Assembly: GCF_000020725.1 (NCBI RefSeq)
Contig: NC_011146.1
Span: forward strand, 3,910,001-3,974,000
From: Citrifermentans bemidjiense Bem
GTDB taxonomy: Bacteria; Desulfobacterota; Desulfuromonadia; Geobacterales; Geobacteraceae
DNA: 64,000 nucleotides
Reading direction: 5' to 3'
The notes beneath the pieces were generated by a model. The model was not told the DNA's origin. It saw only the letters and a program-made list of their open reading frames with translations, and made no database searches. The translations under genes were made by a program, and so were the position numbers. This document shows, in pieces, positions 25,981-35,155 of the stretch (the first letter of the stretch is position 1; the number at the start of each line of letters is the position of its first letter).

Positions 25981-26811
25981 CTACCCCCTGACCCTCAGGG
26001 CCTCCGCATAGACCTCGCTCTTGTGCAGGCCCGTCTCCAGGGTCACCCTCTTCACGGCGTCCTTAAGAGTCATCTCTCCGGAAGACAGATACTTTTGCAG
26101 CAGCTCTTCCATCCCCGGGGCGTCGGTTGCCTCCGGCTCCTCTGCGGGGGTGACCAGGATCGCCACCTCCCCCCGAATCTCCCTCCCCTGCACCTCTTTT
26201 ACCAGCGCCGAAAGCCTGCCACGCAGGAACTCCTCGTACATCTTGGTGAGCTCGCGCGCCACCACAACCTCGCGATCACCCATGGTTTCCAGCATGTCCT
26301 GCAGAGTCGCCAGCAGGCGCTTGGGCGACTCGTAGAAGATCAGCACCGCCTTGTCCGCGGCAAGCGACTGCAGCCGCTCGCGCCTTTTCCCCTGTCTGTT
26401 GGGAAGAAACCCCGCAAAGCTGAAATGGTCGGTGGGAAGCCCCGAGGCGGAGAGGGCGGTGACGGCCGCGCAGGCTCCGGGAATGGGAACAACGGAGATC
26501 CCTCCCGCGACTGCATCGCGCACCAGTTGGTAGCCGGGATCCGAGATGCAAGGGGTCCCGGCGTCGGTGATGAGAGCAACGCTCTGCCCCTCGCGGAGCC
26601 GGTCCAGGATCTGGTCCCCCTTCAGGTCCTTGTTGTGGTCGAAGTAGGAGGTAAGCGGCTTGGAAATACCGAAATGAGTGAGGAGCTTCCTGGAGTGGCG
26701 GGTGTCTTCGGCCGCGACCAGGTCCACCTCCTTCAGGATGCGCAGGGCGCGCAAGGTGATGTCCTCGAGGTTGCCGATCGGCGTGGCTACGATGTAAAGA
26801 GTTCCGGACAT
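25981..26811 (-). CDS. rsmI: 16S rRNA (cytidine-1402 2'-O) methyltransferase
   Basis: A 276-residue SAM enzyme of the tetrapyrrole-methylase fold that methylates C1402 of 16S rRNA together with RsmH. Family motifs are present: IVATPIGNLEDITLRA at the N terminus, VAAEDTRHSRKLL, ALITDAGTPCISDPG and KAVLIFYESPKRL. ATG 26811 (MSGTLYIVATP) is chosen; the reading extending to 26838 starts at TTG inside the heptamer repeat. It is tail-to-tail with csaA (one base between stops). Confidence 0.92.
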   Translation of the reverse strand: MSGTLYIVATPIGNLEDITLRALRILKEVDLVAAEDTRHSRKLLTHFGISKPLTSYFDHNKDLKGDQILDRLREGQSVALITDAGTPCISDPGYQLVRDAVAGGISVVPIPGACAAVTALSASGLPTDHFSFAGFLPNRQGKRRERLQSLAADKAVLIFYESPKRLLATLQDMLETMGDREVVVARELTKMYEEFLRGRLSALVKEVQGREIRGEVAILVTPAEEPEATDAPGMEELLQKYLSSGEMTLKDAVKRVTLETGLHKSEVYAEALRVRG

Positions 26812-26825
26812 AACGGCAAAAGGCG

Positions 26826-26892
26826 GTTCAACGTTCAACGTTCAACGTTTGGAAAACCTGAGGGTTCTAACGTTGAACGTTGAACGTTGAAC
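26826..26892. repeat. palindrome of TTCAACG heptamers
   Basis: GTTCAACGTTCAACGTTCAA plus CGTT (26826-26849) is a perfect inverse of 26869-26892, so the 24-base arms each hold about three heptamers. The 19-base loop has inner AACC/GGTT pairing. It is the only content of the spacer between nadE and rsmI. Confidence 0.9.
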
Positions 26893-26898
26893 GGCTCC

Positions 26899-27720
26899 TT
26901 ATTTCCCCCAATCCCTGGCGTAGCGGAAGTCGCGGTCGATGGTGCGGTTGGAAACCTTGGCGATGATGGGAAGACGCCGCTTGAAGTGGGAGCCTTGCAC
27001 CTTTCTGTGAACGTTGTCGATGAACTGCGCCTCAAAGCCGGCCGCAATCAGCTCCTCGCGGCTCATGCGCTGATCCACCATCCGGTAAAGAAGTTCGTCG
27101 GCGTCGCGGTAGGTGAAGCCCAATTCCTGCTCGTCGGTCTGCCCGGCCCACAGGTCCGCCGAAGGCTTCTTCTCGATCACCTCGTGCGGCACTCCCATCG
27201 CCTCGGAAAGCTCCCAGACCTGGCTCTTGTAGATGTCACCGATGGGGTTGAGCGCGCTCGCCATGTCGCCGTGCAGCGTCCCGTACCCCAGCAAAAGCTC
27301 GGTCTTGTTGCTGGTCCCGAGCACCAGTCCCGCCACCTCGGCGCTGTGGTCGTAGAGGATGGTCATCCGCTCGCGCGCCATCTTGTTGCCGCGCCTCATG
27401 TTGCTGGCATCGGGGTAGAGGTCGAAGTAGGCGTCCACCATCCCGGTGATCTCGATCACCTTGAAGTTGATGCCGAGGCTCTCAGCGACCAGGCGGGCGT
27501 GGGCCTCGCTCTCGGGGTTAGAGGTGCGGTACGGCATGCAGTAGGCGTAGACGTTCTCCGGGCCCAGCGCCTCGGCGGCGATATAGGCGACCAGCGCGGA
27601 ATCGATCCCGCCCGAAAGCCCTAAAACCCCCTTGCGCAGTCCGACTTTGCAAACCTCGTCGCGCACGAACCCGACCAGGATCTGGCGCAACAGCGCCGTA
27701 TTAACGGTAAGGGCACCCAT
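26899..27720 (-). CDS. nadE: NAD+ synthase (ammonia- or glutamine-dependent)
   Basis: A 273-residue adenine nucleotide alpha-hydrolase-fold enzyme that amidates nicotinate adenine dinucleotide. The PP-loop [15 protein letters not shown] is present, and [18 protein letters not shown] is conserved for the NAD site. It lacks the glutaminase half of NadE from many bacteria; the adjacent nitrilase-family protein may supply that activity. Its start overlaps the stop of that gene (TGATG), so the two are translated together. Length matches the stand-alone synthetases. Confidence 0.92.
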   Translation of the reverse strand: MGALTVNTALLRQILVGFVRDEVCKVGLRKGVLGLSGGIDSALVAYIAAEALGPENVYAYCMPYRTSNPESEAHARLVAESLGINFKVIEITGMVDAYFDLYPDASNMRRGNKMARERMTILYDHSAEVAGLVLGTSNKTELLLGYGTLHGDMASALNPIGDIYKSQVWELSEAMGVPHEVIEKKPSADLWAGQTDEQELGFTYRDADELLYRMVDQRMSREELIAAGFEAQFIDNVHRKVQGSHFKRRLPIIAKVSNRTIDRDFRYARDWGK

Positions 27721-28571
27721 CAGTACTCTTTCTCCCTGTCGATTCTTTTGAGTTCCTTCACGGTGATGGCGAGGTTCTCGTCGCGCATCATCGGGGAAAA
27801 GATCCGCTCGCGCCTGAGCGCGCCGCCGTCGACCTTGGCGAGCACCAGGTCCTCCTCCAGGATCGCCCCCCGGGCGGTAACCTCACCCGAAGGGGAGATG
27901 GCCTCGGAGCCACCCCAGAAGTTGATGCCGTCTTCGTACCCCACGCGGTTGCAGTAGAACACGCGGCAGTTGAGGAACATGGCCGTGGTGGCGGTTAGCT
28001 TCTGCCACGCAGCGGCCGACCCCAGACCTTCGGTGCCGCTCACGCCGCGTCCGGGGCTCGAAGAGAGGCAGAGGAGCGTCATGGCGCCGTCCATGGCCAG
28101 GACGTAGGGGGCCGAGAGGTGCCACATGTCCTCGCAGATGAGCATCCCCACCCGGCCGAAGCGGGTGTCGAAGGCGCGGAAGCGCTCGCCGCGCGCCATG
28201 TAGCGCTGCTCGTCGAACAGGCCGTAGGTCGGCAGATATACCTTCCTGTGCACGTGGCGGATTTCCCCTTCTTCCAGATAAAGGGCCGAGTTGAAAAACC
28301 GGAAATCGGAGGAGACCTCGACAAGGCCGATGGCGATGGAGATCCGCTTGGACAGGGTCTTCAGTTTTTCTATCTGGGGGGCGTCGAGACGCAGCGCCAC
28401 CTCGGGGACTAGGTCCTTCAGGAAGTACCCGGTAAGCGCAAGTTCCGGGAACACGATCAGGTCGGCCCCCGCGGCGATTCCCTTTTCAATGGCGGCCTCA
28501 ACCAGGGCCAGGTTGTCGTCCAGGCAGCCTAGCTTCGGCTTGATCTGGGCCAGGGCAACGGTGAAATCCAT
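27720..28571 (-). CDS. carbon-nitrogen hydrolase (nitrilase superfamily), probable glutaminase partner of NadE
   Basis: A 283-residue amidase-fold protein. It carries the Glu-Lys-Cys catalytic set of the superfamily: Glu in [11 protein letters not shown], Lys in [12 protein letters not shown] and Cys in [10 protein letters not shown]. In many bacteria the glutaminase half of NadE is fused to the synthase; here it is a separate upstream gene overlapping nadE by one base, so it probably hydrolyses glutamine to feed ammonia to NadE. It could instead act on another nitrile or amide. ATG 28571 follows GGAGAAGCTC; the first 18 codons of the longer reading are not conserved-looking. Confidence 0.87.
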   Translation of the reverse strand: MDFTVALAQIKPKLGCLDDNLALVEAAIEKGIAAGADLIVFPELALTGYFLKDLVPEVALRLDAPQIEKLKTLSKRISIAIGLVEVSSDFRFFNSALYLEEGEIRHVHRKVYLPTYGLFDEQRYMARGERFRAFDTRFGRVGMLICEDMWHLSAPYVLAMDGAMTLLCLSSSPGRGVSGTEGLGSAAAWQKLTATTAMFLNCRVFYCNRVGYEDGINFWGGSEAISPSGEVTARGAILEEDLVLAKVDGGALRRERIFSPMMRDENLAITVKELKRIDREKEY

Positions 28572-28726
28572 GAGCTTCTCCGCAATTTTTTTCTCATTAC
28601 TAACACAGCGGGAGAGTCTTTGCAAACGTCAATGGCTAAAACCACTTAGCCATGGTTAAAATCTGAGAGAATCCCCGGAGAGGCGTTTTCATTGGAAACG
28701 GCATCCCCTTTCGCTGCCCTTCTCCG

Positions 28727-29167
28727 CTAAAGCAGGATCACCAGCACCACTCCTCCGGCTATGACCGAGAGGTTGCAGACGGCTGAGACGCCATGGAGTT
28801 TGGCGAACTCGCGCCGCAGCGGGTCGTCCTTGGAGGTGGTCTCGAATGAGACGATTCTACGCTTCAGTTCGGCGGCTTTCGGCTCGATGTAGAAAGCCTG
28901 GAACGAGCAGAGGAGCAGCATCGCCACGATGATGGCGGCAGTTGCGAAATTGGATTTCCCGGAGATGATGACCCTGCAGATGAGGGCAACGACGCCGCAG
29001 GCGAGCCCCCAGCGGAAATACCCGGGAAAGAAGAGGCCGACGATGCGCGCCGCCACGTCCCGGCTCTCGGAGCGGAACAAGATCGGGGTGAGCACGAAAG
29101 TGAAGAGGGCCGCGCCCCCGAGCCAAAGTGAAATTGCCAACCGGTAGATTACGTTTACTGCCTGCAT
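28727..29167 (-). CDS. DUF4149-family integral membrane protein
   Basis: A 146-residue protein with four predicted membrane helices (YRLAISLWLGGAALFTFVLT first, VCNLSVIAGGVVLVILL last). Hydrophilic loops include a long segment around KAAELKRRIVSFETTSKD. It matches the size and topology of DUF4149 proteins, whose role is unknown. AGGAGG precedes ATG 29167. It is a single gene between yraN and the nitrilase gene; about 155 bases downstream include a CGTTTTC/GGAAACG hairpin (28684-28700). Confidence 0.75.
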   Translation of the reverse strand: MQAVNVIYRLAISLWLGGAALFTFVLTPILFRSESRDVAARIVGLFFPGYFRWGLACGVVALICRVIISGKSNFATAAIIVAMLLLCSFQAFYIEPKAAELKRRIVSFETTSKDDPLRREFAKLHGVSAVCNLSVIAGGVVLVILL

Positions 29168-29216
29168 CTCGCTTCCTCCTGTCGATTACATTCTCGTCAA
29201 ACGCCAGTCTGACCGT

Positions 29217-29594
29217 CTAGTACGCCAACTCGAACGCGTTTCTGATGTGCTCTATTACCGGCAACTCGTGCTCGCGCAGCACGATGGCCACCACGTCGAA
29301 GCGCGCCTCCGCGTCGAAGAGTTTCTTCTTGGAAAGCCAAACCAACGCTGCCTTGGAGATCTGGCGCTGTTTGAACGGCGTCACCGCTAGTTGAGGCACG
29401 CCGTAGTTATAGTTCTTGCGGCACTTCACCTCGACAAAGACAAGAGCGCGCCCGTCTCTGGCTATGATGTCGATCTCACCGCAGACGCTGCGGAAGTTGC
29501 ACTCCACTATCTTGAAGCCCTGCCCCTTCAGGAAGGTGACCGCAATAGACTCACCTATCCCGCCGAGAGAGCTGTTGCTGCTCTTATCCGGCAT
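29217..29594 (-). CDS. yraN: YraN/UPF0102-family nuclease-like protein
   Basis: A 125-residue protein of the restriction-endonuclease-like fold. It has the catalytic-core signature CGEIDIIARDG followed by VFVEVKCRK, the E-x-D and E-V-K pattern of PD-(D/E)XK nucleases. It is typically found near rnhB in bacteria, as here (107 bases apart), and may help Holliday-junction or RNA processing, though the activity is unproven. ATG 29594 follows GAGGGTGG; a GTG two codons earlier is also in frame. Confidence 0.88.
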   Translation of the reverse strand: MPDKSSNSSLGGIGESIAVTFLKGQGFKIVECNFRSVCGEIDIIARDGRALVFVEVKCRKNYNYGVPQLAVTPFKQRQISKAALVWLSKKKLFDAEARFDVVAIVLREHELPVIEHIRNAFELAY

Positions 29595-29700
29595 GGCCAC
29601 CCTCTGAGGAAATGTCGATCTACGGCAAAGACCACAACAGTGTAGCAGCTAGTTCAGAGTGCACATGACTGAGCGAAGGATTCTTTTTACCACTTCCTGA

Positions 29701-30393
29701 TCAGAAAGAGAATAAGCCAGTGGAAGGTCCTGCAGTGTCACTGTCGGGCTGGGAAGGAAGATGCTCTTTGACACCGCTGAAGGTTTTGCGATGGATGGGA
29801 CATGGTCCCAGTTCGGCGATGGCGGCCAGGTGCGACGCGGCGCCGTAACCCTTGTGGCTGGCGAAGCCGTAGCCCGGGTACTGGGCGTCGTACTCAACCA
29901 TCATCCGGTCCCGGGTGACCTTGGCGATTATTGAGGCGGCCGCTATCGAGAGGCTCAGGGAGTCTCCCTTTTTCACGGTACGCTGCGGGATGTTCATGGG
30001 GATGTTGGAGATGCCGTCGATGAGGAGGAAACCGGGGGTTATGCTCAGGGCGCGGACCGCGTCGCGCATGGCGCTGAGGGTCGCCTGCAGGATGTTGATG
30101 CTGTCGACCAGGGCGTGGTCGCCGATGCCGACGCCAACCGCAAGCGCCTCGCGATGGATCACGTCGAAAAGCTCTTCCCTCTTTTCTTCAGTAAGCTGTT
30201 TGGAGTCGTTAACCCCGGGGAGCAGCAGACCGGCAGGCAGCATCACTGCGGCGGCCACGACCGGCCCCGCCAGTGGGCCACGCCCGGCCTCATCGATCCC
30301 CGCTATCCGAAAGTAGCCGCGACGAAGCGCCTGCCCTTCGAGTGCGAGCAGGTCAATCGGCGCTTCCGGGTTGTCGGGAAAAAGACCGGTCAT
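29701..30393 (-). CDS. rnhB: ribonuclease HII
   Basis: A 230-residue enzyme that removes ribonucleotides from DNA. The catalytic Asp-Glu-Asp-Asp set is present: IAGIDEAGRGPLAGPV, DGISNI and later acidic residues near MMVEYDAQYPGYGF. Standard N-terminal extension of about 25 residues. It is part of a minus-strand run with rplS and yraN, the common rpsP-rplS-rnhB order. Its upstream flank carries one of the dispersed intergenic repeats and the rplS terminator. Confidence 0.93.
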   Translation of the reverse strand: MTGLFPDNPEAPIDLLALEGQALRRGYFRIAGIDEAGRGPLAGPVVAAAVMLPAGLLLPGVNDSKQLTEEKREELFDVIHREALAVGVGIGDHALVDSINILQATLSAMRDAVRALSITPGFLLIDGISNIPMNIPQRTVKKGDSLSLSIAAASIIAKVTRDRMMVEYDAQYPGYGFASHKGYGAASHLAAIAELGPCPIHRKTFSGVKEHLPSQPDSDTAGPSTGLFSF

Positions 30394-30420
30394 GGCATTC
30401 CAGTAAAAGCTGGAGAAGCA

Positions 30421-30552
30421 AAACCTTTAACAAGGAGAACGTCTTAGGAAATCTGAGCAAAAACAAAAACCTGAGAGAGTCTGAACCGCTAAAATGGTCT
30501 GCGGTCTTAGATGTTCTCAGATGTTCTCAGATTTGCTCCTTGTTAATGGTTT
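30421..30552. repeat. dispersed inverted repeat, copy 1
   Basis: Left arm AACAAGGAGAACGTCT and following ATCTGAG; right arm, inverse, AACAAGGAGCAAATCTGAG. About 60 bases between arms. Lies between rplS (with its terminator) and rnhB. Confidence 0.8.
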
Positions 30553-30587
30553 TCGGGTTCTCAGGTTCTCAGGGTTTAAATAAAAAA

Positions 30588-30614
30588 GCCCCGGTCGCAT
30601 GACGTGACCGGGGC
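30588..30614 (-). terminator. terminator downstream of rplS
   Basis: GCCCCGGTCGC (30588-30598) pairs with GTGACCGGGGC (30604-30614). On the minus strand it is followed by six T, so it ends the rpsP-rplS transcript. Confidence 0.88.
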
Positions 30615-30634
30615 CCTTTATGCTGCGAGCCTTG

Positions 30635-30991
30635 TTATTGGCCGGCGACGTATTTGCGCTCTTTGATCCTGGAAGCTTTGCCGCGCAGCTTGCGCAGGTA
30701 GTAAAGCTTCGCGCGACGGACCTGGCCGCGGGTCACTACTTCGATCGCCTCGATGGACGGGGAGTGCAGCGGGAACACCCTCTCCACGCCGACGCCGTTG
30801 GAGATCTTGCGAACGGTGAAGGACTCGCGGATCCCGCCGTTCTGACGGCCGAGGCATACGCCCTGGAAAGCCTGGATACGGCTTTTGTCACCCTCAACGA
30901 TTTTCACCTGCACCTTGATGGTGTCGCCAGGAATGAATTTGGGAATGTTCTTCTTCATCTGCGCCATTTCAATAGCATCAATCTGGTTCAT
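30635..30991 (-). CDS. rplS: 50S ribosomal protein L19
   Basis: A 118-residue ribosomal protein at the 30S-50S interface. The characteristic stretches [40 protein letters not shown] and [17 protein letters not shown] are all visible. GGAGGAAGTACCAA precedes ATG 30991. It is the 3' end of the ribosome-maturation block rpsP, khpA, rimM, trmD, RNA methyltransferase, rplS. Confidence 0.97.
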   Translation of the reverse strand: MNQIDAIEMAQMKKNIPKFIPGDTIKVQVKIVEGDKSRIQAFQGVCLGRQNGGIRESFTVRKISNGVGVERVFPLHSPSIEAIEVVTRGQVRRAKLYYLRKLRGKASRIKERKYVAGQ

Positions 30992-31132
30992 TTGGTACTT
31001 CCTCCCTTATCTTTAACCTCTAGTCTTGCAAGTTTAGAATCTATGGCTGTTACGCCGTTTCCGCCTAGCTACGCTTATTCCCTACCCTTCTCGTAGAGCC
31101 GAGACCTTTGGTCCGGCCTGCTACAAACTCAT

Positions 31133-31702
31133 TTACCGCCCGAACAGCCGGTCCAGCATGATCGACGCCGCGGAGCGCACCGAGAGATGGTTGTATTCTC
31201 CAGCCCCTCTGATCGGCTCCAGCACCAGATCGCTCTTGTTGAAGACCTGCTCGATCAGCCCCCACCCGGTCCCAAGCAGCAGCAAAAAGGGCTGTTGCGG
31301 GTCTTGGTCGATGAGCGTCTTGAGATCTGCAAAGCTGACGCTGTTGTCGCGGCCGGTGGCGCCGGTCACGACGACCTTCGGCCTGCGGCCGGTGCGCTTT
31401 TCAATGTCGGCGATGGCGGTGTCGACCGATGCTTCCATCTGCAGCGTTTCGAGCGCCATCTTGCGCTTCGGGTTATAGGTGGAGCCCCAACCGGAAAGCC
31501 AGTGCTCCCTTATCTTTTCAACGAGCTTTCGCTGCTCTTCAACCGGGGTCACGATGTAGTAGCGGTCCAGACCGAAGGTCCGGGTCAGCCGCGACATGTC
31601 GTGGATGTCAAGGTTGGTCACCGAAGTGGCGACCACGTCCTTGTGCTTGTCGTACACCGGGTAATGAACGAGCGCGATGCTGAAATTGGCCGCTGAGGTC
31701 AT
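31133..31702 (-). CDS. SPOUT-like RNA methyltransferase
   Basis: A 189-residue protein. A central [20 protein letters not shown] and the C-terminal [19 protein letters not shown] form an alpha/beta knot with an apparent SAM-binding loop, typical of trmD-linked RNA methyltransferases of unknown target. The family is found between trmD and rplS in many delta-proteobacteria and Gram-positives. ATG 31702 overlaps the trmD stop (ATGA), so it is coupled to trmD. The longer reading to 31834 runs inside trmD. Confidence 0.8.
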   Translation of the reverse strand: MTSAANFSIALVHYPVYDKHKDVVATSVTNLDIHDMSRLTRTFGLDRYYIVTPVEEQRKLVEKIREHWLSGWGSTYNPKRKMALETLQMEASVDTAIADIEKRTGRRPKVVVTGATGRDNSVSFADLKTLIDQDPQQPFLLLLGTGWGLIEQVFNKSDLVLEPIRGAGEYNHLSVRSAASIMLDRLFGR

Positions 31703-32448
31703 CTGGCCACCTTCTCCTGATTGGCCTTTTCGACCTCGACAAATAGTTTCTTGTCCGACTTGCTCCACTCGATCCCATCGAGGAGCTCGGGACGGGAGGC
31801 GAGCGTTCTTCTCATCTGCTCCTTGCGCCGCCACTTGGCGATCTCGGCATGGTTGCCGGAAAGGAGGATGTCGGGAACCTTCTCGCCCCTGAATTCGGGG
31901 GGCCTCGTGTACTGCGGGTACTCCAGAAGCCCATCTGCAAATGAATCGTACTGCGCCGACTCGTCGGAACCCAATACGCCCGGCACCAGCCGGGAAACGG
32001 CATCGACGATGACCATGGCGGCGATCTCCCCGCCGGTCAGCACGAAATCCCCTAACGAGATCTCGTCGTCCACGAACAGGGTGCGCACCCTCTCGTCGAC
32101 CCCCTCGTAGCGGCCGCAGATGATGACAACCCCTTCCTCGCGGGAGAGCTCCTCGGCAAACTGGTGGTTGAAAGGACGCCCGCAGGGGGTGGTCAGTATC
32201 ACCTTCGAGTTGGGGTTCTTCGCCTTAACCGCCTCGATGGCACCGGCTATCGGCTCGACCTTCATCACCATCCCGGCGCCGCCGCCGTAGGGGGCATCGT
32301 CGGCCGTGGCGTGCTTGTCGAAGGCCCAGTCGCGGATGTTGTGCAGCGCGACCTCTATGAGCCCCTTGTCGCTAGCCCGCTTCAGGATGCTTTCCGTCAG
32401 CGGCCCTTCGAACATGGCCGGAAACAGGGTCAGAATGTCGAATTTCAT
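31699..32448 (-). CDS. trmD: tRNA (guanine-37-N1) methyltransferase
   Basis: A 249-residue SPOUT enzyme methylating G37 of tRNAs that read CNN codons. Diagnostic motifs are [20 protein letters not shown] at the start, [29 protein letters not shown] and the trefoil-knot segment [15 protein letters not shown]. The start overlaps the rimM stop (ATGA), so translation is coupled. It prevents +1 frameshifting at proline codons. Confidence 0.96.
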   Translation of the reverse strand: MKFDILTLFPAMFEGPLTESILKRASDKGLIEVALHNIRDWAFDKHATADDAPYGGGAGMVMKVEPIAGAIEAVKAKNPNSKVILTTPCGRPFNHQFAEELSREEGVVIICGRYEGVDERVRTLFVDDEISLGDFVLTGGEIAAMVIVDAVSRLVPGVLGSDESAQYDSFADGLLEYPQYTRPPEFRGEKVPDILLSGNHAEIAKWRRKEQMRRTLASRPELLDGIEWSKSDKKLFVEVEKANQEKVAR

Positions 32449-32963
32449 AGATCGAGCAGCCCCTCGGGAAGAGAGACCGTCATGCGCCCTTCAGCCAGGT
32501 TGATCGATAACACGACATCCTCGAGCGCGGGGATAAGCACCTCGAGCGCGCCCTTCTTTACCACATAAACGTCGTTGCTGCCGGTCTCGATGATGTCGAC
32601 CAGCTCTCCCAGCTCTTCCCCGTCCGAGGTTGCCACCTGGAGTCCCAGGAGGTCGGACCAGTAGAACTCGTCGTCGGGGAGTTCCGGAAGCGACACCCGG
32701 TCGGCGTAGATCTCTCGGCCGACCAGGTGCAGCACCTGGTTTATGTTGTCAAACGGCTTGAGGGTCAGAATCACCCTTTTGCCGTGCGCCTTGGCTGAAA
32801 CCACCGCGAACGGCTCCAAGGCAGCTGTCGGAGACTTTACGAAGACCTCGTTCAGTTGCGAGATACTGGAAGCATCCCCCGCAAAGGGAATGACCCGCAA
32901 CTGTCCCTTGATCCCGTGCGTCCCCTGGATCTTACCAATCAATAATTTTTTACTACCGGACAT
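32445..32963 (-). CDS. rimM: ribosome maturation factor RimM
   Basis: A 172-residue factor for 30S assembly. The N-terminal RimM domain opens [20 protein letters not shown], and a PRC barrel follows, with the typical [24 protein letters not shown] and [13 protein letters not shown]. Only four bases separate it from khpA; it overlaps trmD at the other end. Confidence 0.95.
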   Translation of the reverse strand: MSGSKKLLIGKIQGTHGIKGQLRVIPFAGDASSISQLNEVFVKSPTAALEPFAVVSAKAHGKRVILTLKPFDNINQVLHLVGREIYADRVSLPELPDDEFYWSDLLGLQVATSDGEELGELVDIIETGSNDVYVVKKGALEVLIPALEDVVLSINLAEGRMTVSLPEGLLDL

Positions 32964-32966
32964 CTG

Positions 32967-33197
32967 TCACTCTACAATCTTCAGGATCGCTTTCTTGTTG
33001 TCCTTTGTGGAAACAGCATTCAACAGGGTGCGGATCGCCTTTGCAGTGCGTCCTTCCTTGCCGATGATACGGCCCATGTCCTCTTTTGCGACGGTTAGCT
33101 TGATTACGTTGGTTTCTTCTTCCAACTCCTCGGTGGCTCGTACCTGGCTCGGGTCATCAACAAGTGCCTTGGCGATGGTCTCAACAAGCTCTTTCAT
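32967..33197 (-). CDS. khpA: KH-domain RNA-binding protein KhpA
   Basis: A 76-residue single KH domain with the nucleic-acid GxxG loop in DMGRIIGKEGRTAKAIRTLL. It is the YlqC/KhpA protein usual between rpsP and rimM, thought to bind RNA with KhpB (Jag). AGGATAGCGAC precedes ATG 33197. Confidence 0.93.
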   Translation of the reverse strand: MKELVETIAKALVDDPSQVRATEELEEETNVIKLTVAKEDMGRIIGKEGRTAKAIRTLLNAVSTKDNKKAILKIVE

Positions 33198-33248
33198 GTC
33201 GCTATCCTCTGTAGTGTGGGATATCCGGCTGGCCGGAACTAACAGGAA

Positions 33249-33515
33249 TTAAGCGGCCGGAGAGACGAACTTCTCCCAAATCCCGACCTTCTTGAGGATC
33301 TGCTTGACCGTGTCGGTAGGCTGTGCGCCTTTACCGAGCCACTCAAGAGTCTTCCCTTCTTCCAGGTTGTACACCGCCGGGTTCTTGTTCGGGTCGTAGG
33401 TACCGACGTTTTCAATGAAACGCCCGTCCCTGCGGCAACGGCAGTCAGCAACCACTACCTGGTAAAAGGGTTTCTTCTTAGCGCCCGCACGTGCAAGTCT
33501 GATCTTTATAGCCAT
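33249..33515 (-). CDS. rpsP: 30S ribosomal protein S16
   Basis: An 88-residue ribosomal protein: [34 protein letters not shown] and [23 protein letters not shown] lies before ATG 33515. First gene of the ribosome-maturation run; a possible promoter (TTGACG-N17-TACAGT) lies just upstream near 33580-33610. Confidence 0.97.
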   Translation of the reverse strand: MAIKIRLARAGAKKKPFYQVVVADCRCRRDGRFIENVGTYDPNKNPAVYNLEEGKTLEWLGKGAQPTDTVKQILKKVGIWEKFVSPAA

Positions 33516-33622
33516 TTCTTCCTCCTGGTGTTCTCGGATCCTTTAGATCCGCCATTTTGTGTAAGTGGTGTTTCGAATCTGCTAACTGTATCTATATCGG
33601 CTGCTATCGTCAAAGAAGATAG

Positions 33623-34984
33623 TTAAAAGGGGAGCATCCCTTTTCCCATCCCCTTCATTCCCTTTAAGAGCCCTTTGGGGCCCATCTTCTGCAACTGCTT
33701 CACTACCTTCTGCGCCTCAGAGAATCGTTTGAGCAACTGGTTCACTTCCTGAACGCTGGTGCCGCTCCCTTTGGCTATCCTCAAACGGCGGCTGCCGTTG
33801 ATGATGGTGTGGTTGGCGCGCTCCTTCGCGGTCATGGAGTCGATGATCGCCTCGATCCGCTTCAGCTCCTTCTCCGAAGGCTGAGCCCCCTGCATCTGCT
33901 TCATCGCCTTCCCCATGCCGGGGATCATGTTCATGATGGATTCGAGCGAACCCATCTTCTTGATCTGCTGCAGCTGGTTTCTGAAATCCTCCAGGTCGAA
34001 CTGGCCGGATTTCTTCATCTTGTCCTGCAGGCGGACCGCTTCCTTCTCGTCCATGGTCGCCTGCGCCTTCTCGATCAGGGTAAGCACGTCACCCATGCCG
34101 AGAATGCGGGAAACCAGGCGGTCGGCGTGGAACACGTCGAGCGCGTCGAGCTTCTCGCCCAGGCCTACGAACTTGACCGGCTTGCCGGTAACGGCCTTGA
34201 TGGAGAGCGCTGCGCCCCCCTTGGCGTCGCCGTCGAGCTTGGTCAGGATCACCCCGGTGATGCCGAGGCGGTCGTTGAAGCCGCTGGCAACGTTGACCGC
34301 TTCCTGCCCCGTCATGGCGTCGGCCACGAACAGGATCTCGCGCGGAGCCAACTCGTCGCGAATACCTTCCAGCTCATTCATCAGGTAGTCGTCTATCTGG
34401 TGGCGGCCGGCGGTATCGAAGATGACGACGTCAAAGCCGTTCAGGGTCGCGTAGCGGTGCGCGGCGCGGCAGATCTCCAGCGGCTTCTGGGTCGCTTCGG
34501 AGCCGAACACCTCGATATCGAGCTGACGCCCCAGCACCTTCAACTGCTCGATAGCGGCCGGACGGTAGACGTCGGCCGGAACCAGCAGCGGCTTTTTCCT
34601 TTGCGCCTTCAGGAACTTGGCGAGCTTGCCGCAAGACGTGGTCTTACCGGCGCCCTGCAGGCCGACCAGCATGATCGCTACCGGCGGCTTGGCCGCGAGG
34701 TCGAGGGAGTTGTCCTCCTCGCCGCCCATCAGAAGCACCAGCTCGTCGTGGACGATCTTGATTACCTGCTGCCCCGGGGCAAGGCTTTGCAGCACCTCGG
34801 TACCGACAGCGCGGCCGCGGACCTTCTCGACGAATTCCTTGACGACCTTGAAATTGACGTCCGCCTCAAGAAGCGCCAGACGCACTTCACGCAGGGCGTC
34901 CTTGACGTTTTCTTCGGTCATGACCCCCTGGCCGCGGAGCTTCTTGAAAACCAGGTCAAGTTTGTCGGAAAGTGTGGCGAACAT
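33623..34984 (-). CDS. ffh: signal recognition particle GTPase Ffh
   Basis: A 453-residue GTPase targeting ribosomes with hydrophobic nascent chains to the membrane. It has an N domain, a G domain with GLQGAGKTTSCGKLA, DVYRPAAIEQL, DTAGRHQID and TKLDGDAKGG, and a Met-rich M domain with SMTAKERANHTIIN and GSGTSVQEVNQLLK. AGGTTTGAG precedes ATG 34984. It is followed about 105 bases later by rpsP on the same strand, a usual ffh-rpsP order. Confidence 0.97.
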   Translation of the reverse strand: MFATLSDKLDLVFKKLRGQGVMTEENVKDALREVRLALLEADVNFKVVKEFVEKVRGRAVGTEVLQSLAPGQQVIKIVHDELVLLMGGEEDNSLDLAAKPPVAIMLVGLQGAGKTTSCGKLAKFLKAQRKKPLLVPADVYRPAAIEQLKVLGRQLDIEVFGSEATQKPLEICRAAHRYATLNGFDVVIFDTAGRHQIDDYLMNELEGIRDELAPREILFVADAMTGQEAVNVASGFNDRLGITGVILTKLDGDAKGGAALSIKAVTGKPVKFVGLGEKLDALDVFHADRLVSRILGMGDVLTLIEKAQATMDEKEAVRLQDKMKKSGQFDLEDFRNQLQQIKKMGSLESIMNMIPGMGKAMKQMQGAQPSEKELKRIEAIIDSMTAKERANHTIINGSRRLRIAKGSGTSVQEVNQLLKRFSEAQKVVKQLQKMGPKGLLKGMKGMGKGMLPF

Positions 34985-35084
34985 CTCAAACCTATAAGTT
35001 AGCGAAAACGCTTGTTATTTTTCACAGAGCCGCGCCACGCAACGGCAAAAGCGCACAGGTATCCCGCGGCAAGAGAGTCACTTT

Positions 35085-35124
35085 AGTGGATAAACTCGCC
35101 CATTGTCAAGCGAAATTATCCACT
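35085..35124 (-). promoter_or_regulatory. candidate ffh promoter with inverted DnaA-box-like sites
   Basis: Perfect TTGACA on the minus strand (35104-35109) lies between TTATCCACT (35116-35124) and its inverse AGTGGATAA (35085-35093). Each is 8 of 9 to the DnaA box TTATCCACA. A minus-10-like TAAAGT follows 19 bases after the TTGACA. Confidence 0.4.
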
Positions 35125-35155
35125 GCAGCGTAAGTTAACAGCGCTCGGTAGACGC

